DNA of 64,000 nucleotides. It comes from Argopecten irradians (lineage: Eukaryota > Mollusca > Bivalvia > Pectinida > Pectinidae). Shown piece by piece: positions 55,205 through 64,000 of the stretch. The DNA is taken from assembly GCF_041381155.1 (NCBI RefSeq), contig NC_091144.1, positions 17,059,544 to 17,123,543 on the forward strand, given 5' to 3'. The position numbers and the translations under genes are program-made. A model generated the notes under the pieces. The model saw only the letters and a list, made by a program, of their open reading frames with translations, made no database searches and was not told the origin of the DNA. Each line of letters begins with the position of its first letter. Positions within the stretch are counted from its first letter, which is position 1.

Positions 55205-56230
55205 TCTACCTTTTTGCCCATTACATGATCATAAAAGGCGACCTGTGGGGCTTTATATATTCTTCTCTTTCTAACGTCTTCCTTGACACCACCTCACTTT
55301 TGTCCGCCTTGAGTTGACCGTTTAGAAAGGGTCACGGAACTATTACTTGCACGAGACACGTATCTTTACTGTAAACGTACTTATTTTAGCGGTATTGAAC
55401 CATCGCATACTTATTTTAGCGGTATTGAACCGCGTTATTTTATATCCGCGATGATAAATAATAATTTACAGATGTTCGCCTTGCGCTACAATAAGTATTT
55501 TTTTACAGAATATACATGTACACTGTACATTGTTTCTGCTCTTGCTTAGCATTCAACAGAAAGAGAGTGAGACGACTACTATACATCTAGCCGATGTCAG
55601 TATATATGACCGACTGGGATGTTCTCCCAGTGTATTTGGTAACATGTTTCAAAGAGAATGCATTGAAATGTTTCCACCATTAAAAAAGGCACTCTTGATC
55701 ATATCACAGCCACCCGAACCAAAGGCATCCAACAAAGCAACATATGTTAGGTAGACCGTTCTTAAAATGACATTTTCTGTGAAAAGGGCATTATACGTAA
55801 TCAACCAACCAACACTTTTAATATTTACAGATTTTCTTCTACCCAAAATGGAATTTCCCATTCAGCAGTCATTTTGAAAGATATAGGAATAACCTCATGT
55901 GATTTTTAGCAATATAACTAATCTTATTATAATTATTGGTAAGATGACATGTTCAGTCGTACCTTGTTAATTTGTTCTGCAGGTAGGGTGTTAGTATTTA
56001 GTATTGTACCTGCTGCACCTATTTCATGATCGTAAAAGGCGACTAAGTGTATGATCTTATCTTTTATCTTCTTCCTAACTGACGTCTGACTTCTAACGTC
56101 TCCCTTGACAACGCCTCACTTTGGGCTTTCGGTTGAGCACTCGTCCCTGTGAGAAAGGTTCTGGGTTTGGTCCCTTGGCGGAGACACACCAAAGTCTGTT
56201 AAAGTGGTAGTTTCTGCTCCTGCTTAGTGC
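55205..56230 (+). repeat. SINE-like dispersed repeats, two further copies
   Basis: Copies at 55205-55345 and 55985-56230 carry CATGATCGTAAAAGGCGACT and ACACCTCACTTT-type strings. Between them, 55380-55440 holds a short tandem duplication (CTTATTTTAGCGGTATTGAA twice), and 55530-55620 matches the end of the 56 kb copy. No gene is supported. Confidence 0.45.
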
Positions 56231-56485
56231 TCAGCATACCGGGAGTGGGACGACTGGTTCGTCCGTAGACAGTATAATTTGACTGGGAGGGTTGTATTGC
56301 TTGGTGTCTTGGTGGCATGCTTCAGTGATAGAACAAAGGGCAAGAGTTCCAAAATTTCCACTATACAAGAAGACACAACACAAATATACCAGTCTCCCAA
56401 AACACTCCCGCACTTCTTAACGCAATACAGCGCATACATGAGAGGCCATCTCATCATAACCCTGCCTGTTAACAGGACGCTACCT
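56225..56485 (-). repeat. Dispersed repeat, minus orientation
   Basis: Reverse copy of the 51362-51600 family (GGCATGCTTCAGTGATAGAA, ACCAGTCTCCCAAAACACTC, GCGCATACATGAGAGGCCAT). A further plus-strand piece is at 56785-56960. Confidence 0.5.
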
Positions 56486-57233
56486 TAATTATAATAAAAA
56501 AAACACGACAAACAAACTAGTTTATTATGCAATACATCTTTATCTTAAAATGAAAATACGCATTTCTTGAAATTGATTTTTTTTTTTATATAAAAAACAA
56601 GAATAACTTTTTTATTTAAATATAAACATAGTGTATTGCATAAATATTTGAAGATATAACATGTAATAACGATGTTTTGCATGCTTCAATATGTAGTTCA
56701 GAATCAAGCAAAAGTTACCATATACCATATTGATAGAGAAATTAAGCTGAATCGTTTACTGGACAAAAGTGATTAGAAAATTGAAAACGTCCTATTAACA
56801 GCTAAAGTCATTTGAGGACGGCCTCCACTATACGATGTGTTGCGTGTGCTCCGAATGCCTTGGGAGGCTGCTGTATATAATTGGTGTTGTGTCTCCTTAT
56901 ATATGTATTAGTGAATTACGTTTGCCCTTTTATAGCACTTCTGAAGAATGCCAAAAGATACCAAATTTCTCCCACAATTCACTGATTTGTCACCGGTTTT
57001 AGCCGTGGGAGATTTCTCATTCGACCCCTAGGGTATGACAAATTGCGCGCTAACCTTTTGAACCTGAAGCCAATTACGTTACGTCATGACTTCATGCGGT
57101 GTGTCTGTGGCTTGCATTGTCAACGACGTTATCAATATTGACGTGCAGACAACGGAACCATGTTCATATCACGGTGAAAATGCTTCTTTTTGGGATATTT
57201 TCTCTTCTTTTTCTTTTGTATGTGGGAGAAAAA

Positions 57234-57394
57234 AAGAATCTTTCCCTACCTATGAGGGTATGACAACGAAATCACAACCCTCGGGGCAATTCCTGAATGT
57301 CCAACCCTCGGCAAGCCTCGGGTTAGACGTTCATGAATTACCCCTCGGGTTGTGATTTCGTTGTCACACCCTCTAGGTAGGGAAAGATTCTATT
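57234..57394. repeat. Fold-back element, about 70 bp arms
   Basis: AATCTTTCCCTACCTATGAG, GACAACGAAATCACAACCCT and GGGGCAATTCCTGAATGTCC are mirrored by GGGTTAGACGTTCATGAATT, AGGGTTGTGATTTCGTTGTC-like and CTAGGTAGGGAAAGATT. It is nearly perfect, so young. The open frame across it is a by-product. Confidence 0.8.
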
Positions 57395-57479
57395 AATCAC
57401 AGCCCACGCGTTCACATTAAAATGACAACGGGCAAACAGTCGTCTCCATTCCCTTTGTACTGACCAGACACTGCGACAT

Positions 57480-57620
57480 TTTAGAATAATGTGAGGCTCG
57501 GCCAGGGGATGTATTCCCCAAATGGGCGAGAGTTCAACTCTGCCAATTTAGGCAGCGATGTTGGGAAGAAAAATAAAAGATACCAAAATTTAGTCGCCTT
57601 TTACGATAATGAAGGGACAG
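57480..57620 (-). repeat. SINE-like dispersed repeat, reversed copy
   Basis: TTTAGTCGCCTTTTACGATA and GGCGAGAGTTCAACTC are reverse matches to the 51700 and 59310 copies. Confidence 0.4.
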
Positions 57621-57699
57621 CAGGTACAATTATTATGCCCTACATACAGAGCAACTGGACAAACTTTCTAGACATATATTCAATTATTATTTAATATAG

Positions 57700-58689
57700 A
57701 ATGGATGCCTTTGTTTCGTAACCAGTTTGAATATAATTGATATGCACAAAAATGTTATGAGGCATTGAACCATCAAAATGTCAATAAAACATATGATTCA
57801 GTACTTGACAAAACCATTTCTTAACCCATTTTAATGTACAATATACTTGAAAACGATATCAGTTGAAAAATATACATGTAGCAACTGTAAAGGGTAATGC
57901 TTACTAATGATATATTCATTTCCAAAATAATTACCAGATAAAAATGTTATACTTATTATATGTTAATTTTGATATTTTTCGAAGGCCAAATTGAATTTTT
58001 GTTCTTAATGGTTTATGATATTTATATTTTTATTCTGGTTTTGTGTAATTTATTGGTTATACATGTTTTAACTAGCTTGAATGTAACAACCTTAGAAAAC
58101 AAGTTTTAGTTAATTTTGATATGGGAGTCCAAAATGACAACATTCCAATATAACGAACATGAAAAATCTTTCTGTGGGATGTTGATTGCATTACTATGGG
58201 TTTTTTTTTAACTTTTTAAAAAAATGTTTGATTTAATAAATGGAGTTGAACATCGTTTTGATAAAGGGAGTGAAAGCACTGGTTTGTCCATTGTTAGTAT
58301 AATGTGATACAGGGTGGGGGCGTTTTTGTTATCCCATGCAATTTAATAACATTTACCATATTGAGATGGGGGTATTAGTTTTATAACGTCCTATTAACAG
58401 TCAGGATCATGAAGATAGAAAACAGATCTTTATCTAGGTCAATACATAATACACACAAGTGTTATTGTATGTAAATGGATATGGGTATCAATTTATTCTT
58501 AAATAATTCAATTTTGCTTGTTACGAGCATTTTCATTGGACTACAGTTTACTTTATCAGCCCATAAATGAAAACAATGGCGTCGCCTTTTGTCACGTTGC
58601 TTCTGATTGGCTGAGATGACGAAGTAATGATTTCATAGCCAAAAGCCAAAATGAATTTTGAATATAGAAGAAAGTAAGTAAATTGAATT
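57700..58689. other. Intergenic, nothing recognised
   Basis: AT-rich sequence; no gene. A short match to the dispersed repeat start (ACGTCCTATTAACAG) is at 58385. Confidence 0.4.
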
Positions 58690-58842
58690 ATTAGGATTAA
58701 TTTGAATAGATTTGTTATATTATGGAGATATAACACAAAAGCCTGAGTGTCGTAAACGGCTTCGCGGTTATTTAAAGCACTCTCAGATTTTTGTGTTATA
58801 TCTTCATAACATAAAAATCTATTCAGGTTAATCCTTAATTAA
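58690..58842. repeat. Fold-back element
   Basis: TTAGGATTAATTTGAATAGA TTTGTTAT and GGAGATATAACACAAAAGCC TGAGTG are mirrored by CACTCTCAGATTTTTGTGTT ATATC and ATCTATTCAGGTTAATCCTT AA, giving about 60 bp arms and a 30 bp loop. Confidence 0.75.
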
Positions 58843-59309
58843 CATTAATCTAAATAAGTGTTTAAGATTGGGTTATAAGACAAGATAGTTGTCCTTATTT
58901 CTGTTATTCGGGATTATTAAAACGTTTTGCTACTACCAAAAGAGTATAAACTAGTGTTTAAAACAAAAGGGCTTAGTTTTATAAAATGTCGGTAAAATGA
59001 TCATATCAAATCTTTTTTTCTGAAAGTATAGTAAATTCATAAATGCATTATCAACGACTTCTCTTGGCTTTTAAATCATATTATAACAAGTTACTAGTCA
59101 CTTAGCATTGAAATTGGTATTAATTGTATGTCTAGCTGTTTGAGAAAGAAGTACGTAACTAATTTATTTCAAAATATAATACCTTATAGTGATTACATAG
59201 TGCAAAGAATATTGATATGATGCTTGTATGCTTCCTATATGCTAACATTAGTTTATATTGTTCGTTAATTTTGGCTGCTGTAATTTCCGCCGCCGCACTG
59301 TTGTTTTTT

Positions 59310-59580
59310 TGGCCTGTAGGTAGGGCAATATAATTGTACCACCTGCCTTCTATTGCATGATATCTTAAAATGCGACTAAATTTCGGATATTTTCTTTCCT
59401 CATGTTCCTAACTGCTTTTTTTCTTCTTTATGTCTCTCTTGACATCATATCACTTTGCGCCGTTGAGCGCTCGCCCTTGTGGGGAAGATCTGGCTACTAT
59501 TCTATAACCCAGGATAAAACAAAAAAAGATATCCTAAATTTAATCGCCTTTTACGATCATGCACAGGTACACTTCTGATG
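59310..59580 (+). repeat. SINE-like dispersed repeat, copy
   Basis: TGGCCTGTAGGTAGGGCAAT, GTTGAGCGCTCGCCCTTGTG and CGCCTTTTACGATCATGCAC place it in the 51700 family; its last part is a reversed piece of its own start. Confidence 0.45.
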
Positions 59581-59869
59581 TTCTACCTGCAGGGCATTCG
59601 TAAATAGTTTGTGTGATGTAGTAATTTTTTCCCGGATGGTCGTCCTTAAATATGCTATTATGTTTAAAGTTGCGCAATATAAGTAATATTGTTCATTTTT
59701 CGACAAAATAATGACGATAAAATAACTGATTCTGAAAATTAGTTTTTATCGGATTTTATTTTCTATAAAAGAATATGAATCTATCTTGCAAATTTAAGAA
59801 AGAAAACTTATCTTTTGCAATTACGTTACATTGAACTCTAATTTATTTGACTAATACCGTTTTTGAGAA

Positions 59870-60210
59870 CGTTCATGGCGGCCATCTTGAATATTTTCAA
59901 TTCCCCAAAGATGCCAAGGTGGCATCATTCGGATTCTGATTAAGCACATCCTACTGCAACATAACATACAGCAAAAACATTTTATGCGAACTATGGTTGG
60001 CACCTGGACTAAAGGATCCTCAAAATTTCGATGGAACAACTAGTTTTCAGGATTTCTCAGTACATTTTGAGCATATTTCGAATTGGAATAAGTGGACAGA
60101 TTTAGAGGAGGCTCAACAATTAGTTATGTATTTACGGGGATCAGCACCAAGGCTTCTATCAGAGTTAAACACTCAGAGATGGCTAATTTTGAAACAGTCA
60201 AATAACTGAT
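59870..60210 (+). mobile_element. Fossil LTR-retrotransposon gag-like fragment
   Basis: An open stretch from 59995 reads LKDPQNFDGTTSFQDF, FEHISNWNKWTDLEEAQQLV and YLRGSAPRLLSEL, typical of the N-terminal gag region of Gypsy-like retrotransposons. It is preceded by sequence repeated in reverse at 54726-54880. Only this fragment is present; there is no pol and no paired LTR. It is a broken relic of unknown age. Confidence 0.6.
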
Positions 60211-60548
60211 CGCCAGAGGTTCCTTTTCACTTCTGGGGTAAGTATGGATGTGACCTCTTCATCGTTAAAGCTGAAGGCTGCGACACGGGGTCAAGGTCAA
60301 TGTGGAAGTCATTACCTGATTAAATAAGAATCAGTTATTTTTTTATACACGTGTAAATACATTATCGATAACCATGGTATGGTATAAGTAGATTTCTTTC
60401 AGTAAGTTTTACACGCATGAATACATTCTTGGTAACCATGGTTGTATAAATAGAAACATAAGCCTAAAGATGAATTTTTGTAATGGAAAGCTCTTATAAA
60501 TCACAAACATTTTTATTTTTCATATTTATTATTTCCTCAGTTCCATTA

Positions 60549-60733
60549 TTCCGTCTTTGCATATTACAGAGTTAGCTTCCTTGTGGGTAGTTGTCGATTG
60601 TTACGTCATTATTTTGTGAGCACAATTCACGTCGTTTTCTCCGAAACGTATGACGTTAAGCTCGCAAACATATGACGTCACAATCAAAACCTACCCGCAA
60701 GTGAAGATAACTCTGTAATATGCAAATTCGGAA
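60549..60733. mobile_element. TA-flanked MITE, family 1, copy 3
   Basis: 185 bp, ends TTCCGTCTTTGCATATTACA / TGTAATATGCAAATTCGGAA, TA on both sides. Closely similar to 8001-8188 along its length, including the inner palindrome around TATGACGTTAAGCTCG and TACCCGCAAG. Confidence 0.85.
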
Positions 60734-61202
60734 TATTAAGTTATAAGCCTTTTTTTATTTTCTATTTTCATCATCACCTTTGTTATATTTATTTATAAAA
60801 AAATATTTACTTTTGTCATTTTCGGACATTGGAAAGGATTTGTATAGGCTGTGTCTGTTGTCTAATCCAATTGTTAATACATTTTACTTTATTATATTTA
60901 TGATCTACATTATAATTTTGTTTAAATCTATTGTATTACCAATAAAATATTTGGAAAATGAAATAAATCACAAACAAATAAATCTAATCTACTTTGCCAC
61001 AAAGACATAATGATTTTTTTAACTTAATTTAACACAAAACTTGTTTAATTCATTAAAAGGATTTAAAAGTTAGTATCCTTTTAATATATGTTGAATTAAG
61101 GCTTTTATTTAAACTAGTACCATTGACCAAGCAGGAATAAATATACCTAAAACATTTAAGACACGAAAATTTCATTGTTCAGTTATTATAAAATAAACTT
61201 AC

Positions 61203-61250
61203 GAATAAATCCGATGACTACTCCAATAACGCTGAAGACTGGAGAAGAAT
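61203..61250 (-). CDS. Candidate transmembrane exon of a second receptor gene
   Basis: On the minus strand TTTAG precedes ATTCTTCTCC and the 48-base block ends TTTATTC before GTAAGT. Read in the phase of receptor exon 6 (one base carried in, one out) it gives DSSPVFSVIGVVIGFIR, comparable to the end of exon 6, LATIGLGIFIGR. Orientation and phase suit the tail exons at 53.6-54.7 kb. The hydrophobic stretch is short and no Ig exon is seen upstream, so chance remains possible. Confidence 0.3.
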
Positions 61251-62219
61251 CTAAATTCCGCTTAAGGTAAATGGACGTCGATTACGATGATGAAGAGTTT
61301 CGATGAAAACTTTAATATAAGATACGTGTATTTATACGTCGGAAAGAAATCAACATCTGTCTACTTCAACTTGCTCAATGTGTCTGCTCAACTCGCGTAA
61401 GACACACAGACACGGGGCTTGGGGAGGATCTCCTCTCGATCATGGTATTTTGATGTCTCTTAATTACATTGTTGTTACCAGTACCTGTAGATTATCTTGT
61501 TTTACTTCTATAAAAATTGTCCTGGACATCAAAAGGTGAATACTTATCACCTGCCAGCTGGCGTTTTCTAATAACGGCAAAGCAATAACGGGGAAATATG
61601 AAAATTATATAAAATTTCTTACGGAAACAGATTGTATCTATTTTTACATTATTCACAAATACCTATAGATATGTATGGTACTATAACAGATGATTTTATG
61701 TAACACATTGTAAATATACCCACAACAAGGCTATAAAGCAAGAATATTTTATATTATTTTTTTTGCACTACCGATAATGACGATAATGGGGTTGATGGAG
61801 CGTGTAAGAGAGAAATATAAGTATTATGAATGAATTAAAGACATGTGATAATCTTAGCAGAAATTGAAAAACTTATCTTTAAAGCATGTTTTTATTATCA
61901 TCACATAAATATTATGTACATTAAGTGATAGGGATATTTTTTCTGGTTGATTGATTTAACAGTTTGATCCTGTATTAACTTTTAGCACTATTTGAAATGT
62001 GTGAGTGATTGATATCAATTAAGCGGTAATCGATATCACAGGTCGATAATGAAATATCTAATTACTGTAGCGTTACCAGTAATCAATCGTTTAATCAAAT
62101 AGTTAATTTGATGTCATTTTTAGACAAAGGTGCTAATGAACTAACATCGGGGTTTAAACAGTGGTCATTTTAATGGGCACCGGACTTCAGTTTCTTATAA
62201 TTTACATGTAATTTTTCGG
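61251..62219. other. Intergenic, nothing recognised
   Basis: AT-rich sequence with no gene, repeat or structure that I can support. Confidence 0.4.
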
Positions 62220-64000
62220 TGAAACTTATCTCCGATTATTGAAATTGCATACATACACGCCCGTGATTGGTATTTCCAGGCACCAACTCGAATTACAAAA
62301 TACCTCTGCCACAGAAATTGATATAATTCTTACAAACAATTCCGATCTTATAAACCATAATGAAGTGTTATCTCCCGTATGCAGTAATCACTGTCCAATT
62401 ATAATACATGTTTCTTTCAAAAGCAGAATGGAATAAAATTAATAATTAATAATATAATTAATATTAATAGATTGGGACTCCATATTTACAAATTATAATA
62501 ATATAAATGATGCCTACTCTAAAACTTATTAACATATTTAATGAAATACCAAACAAGTATATTCCTCATAAAATCTATTACTATTTGACCCAATGACAAA
62601 TCATGGATCACTTCGGAAATAAAATTCAGCTAAGACAAAAAAATAGGATACATATAAAAAAGCTAAAACTACCAATAGAGACAACAAGATTGGGTGAATT
62701 TTAAATCATTTCGCAATGAAACCATCAGTCTGATTAAAAGAAGCTAAAGAAAACTATATCAAAAAATTACAAAATGAACTGTCTGATAACTCAACCTCTC
62801 TCCTAAGAAGTGGTGGAAATATAGCCAAGTCAATAATCAAAATAAATAACCCTAGCACGATCTCTATCCCTCTGAAAGTTAACGGTAAAATACTTACTCA
62901 TCCTCTTGATAAAGCTGAAGCGTTTAACAATTTTTTTACCAATATCTCCTCAAATATTATTGATACTAATCTTCCAGAATTACCTCCCTTGTGTCCATAT
63001 GAACTAACTGAAAAAAACTGTTATTGAACAAGATATATAAGATCAATTTAACATTTTAAAAACCAATAAACCTGCTGGACCTGATCCTCATCGTTAATAT
63101 ACCCATTAAAATTAATTTTTAATATGACACTATCATTGGAGAAATTTTCAAAACGGCAAATGTTAATGCACTTTACAAAGGTAAATGTGACAAAATGACT
63201 TAAATAATTATATGACCAAATGCAATTACATTTCTATTTGGTAAAATGTTAGAAAAATTACTTTTAAATATACTTATAATTATATCACAAGATATAACAT
63301 GATGTACGCTTTGTTTTCTGTGATATAAGTAAGGCATTTGATAGAGTTTGGCATTCAGGTCTTTTATATAAATTGCAGAAATATGGTATAAAGGGTAAAT
63401 TACTAGATTGGTTCAAGGTCTACTTATCTGACAGAAAACGAAGAGTAAATGTTGATGAATATAAATCCAACTTTAAGTCAATAAATGCGGGAGTACCCCA
63501 AGGATCGGTTCTTGGCCGCTTTCTATTTTTATTATATATAAATGATATATTGCTGATAATATTGCATCTAATATAAAATTATTTGTAATCTCAACATGAC
63601 TTTCATAAACATAAAATTATTTAGGACTAACATTTAACAGAAAGGGACATGGTCAGAACATATATCAAATATTTATGAAAAGGCATCATCCAGATTCAAT
63701 ATATTAAGAATTCTGAAACATAAACTTGATAGAAAAACTTCAAAAACTTTATATATATCACACATCAGGCCAGTTTTAGAATATGCAGATACGGTTTGGG
63801 ACAATTGTACAAAAAATGAGTCTGATCTGTTAGAATCTATTAAATCAGAAGCAATGAGAATTATAACTGGTCTAAGAAGAGGTACTTTTCATCATGTCCT
63901 TGACTCTGAAACACAATTAGAAACATTACAGAATAGACGTCATCAACACAAATTAACACTACTATATAGCATCCTAAACAACTATACACCAGCTTACTTA
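62220..64000 (+). mobile_element. Decayed LINE (CR1/jockey-like), runs off the right edge
   Basis: In order: the end of an endonuclease domain (EIDIILTNNSDL, VCSNHCPIIIHV at 62315-62415), a linker (LTHPLDKAEAFNNFFTNISS near 62900), reverse-transcriptase motifs (KAFDRVWHSGL at 63330; GVPQGSVLGRFLFLLYINDI at 63490, normally GPF) and the C-terminal region (HIRPVLEYADTVWDNC, SIKSEAMRIITGLRRGT, LQNRRHQHKLTLLYSIL at 63750-63980). The catalytic YADD segment is missing, and several frame changes and stops separate the parts, so it is dead. Length and order fit one element of at least 1.8 kb. Confidence 0.85.

Noticed and set aside
55530-55754. Plus-strand 74-codon frame beginning MFLLLLSIQQ
   Set aside because: Part of it matches a dispersed SINE-like repeat at 56215-56280; no splice partner and no family features.
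57086-57355. Plus-strand 89-codon frame
   Set aside because: It crosses half of a palindromic fold-back and resembles nothing known.

Overview
The window looks like nuclear DNA of a marine invertebrate, most likely a bivalve mollusc. It is AT-rich, its genes are split by introns, and it is full of tRNA-derived SINEs, short inverted-repeat elements and tandem-core repeats of the kind common in bivalve genomes. The species assignment is an inference; no database was searched. No prokaryotic feature is present.

Layout. 1-9 kb: the 5' half of WDR91 (minus strand) lies head to head with a complete two-exon omega-amidase gene NIT2 (plus), with about 105 bp between the start codons. WDR91 intron 3 has the hallmarks of a minor-class (U12) AT-AC intron. 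9.7-13.5 kb: a three-exon gene for an unrecognised 420-residue protein with a weak nuclease-like pattern. 14-22 kb: a complex of nested repeats built on about 145 bp and about 300 bp tandem cores. 22.4-27.2 kb: a 4.85 kb inverted-repeat element with many subterminal motif copies, carrying a decayed reverse-transcriptase fragment. 30.3-32.6 kb: the catalytic end of a CDC25 phosphatase gene, 5' truncated and frame-disrupted. 32.7-40.3 kb: a 7.56 kb DNA transposon that looks whole, with 25 bp terminal repeats, TA target duplication, a 2 kb minisatellite and a 778-residue pogo/Tigger-type transposase fused to an OTU-protease-like domain and a PHD-like finger. 40.7-49.1 kb: a complete ten-exon minus-strand gene for a 500-residue Ig-family membrane receptor whose tail has four YxxL motifs in ITAM-like spacing. 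53.5-54.7 kb: a duplicate of its last three exons, perhaps part of a second receptor gene. 49-62 kb is otherwise repeats, fold-back elements and a fossil gag-like fragment; 62.2 kb to the end is a decayed LINE.

How the parts relate. WDR91, NIT2, the 420-residue gene and the receptor each have splice phases that join into open frames, so they look functional. NIT2 (nitrogen metabolism) and WDR91 (endosome maturation) probably share a promoter. The CDC25 copy and the second set of receptor tail exons are products of local duplication or decay. The pogo-type element lies immediately upstream of the CDC25 remnant and immediately downstream of the receptor gene. Nested insertions give a relative order: the 8-bp-target MITE is younger than both the pogo-type element and the tandem-core element it sits in.
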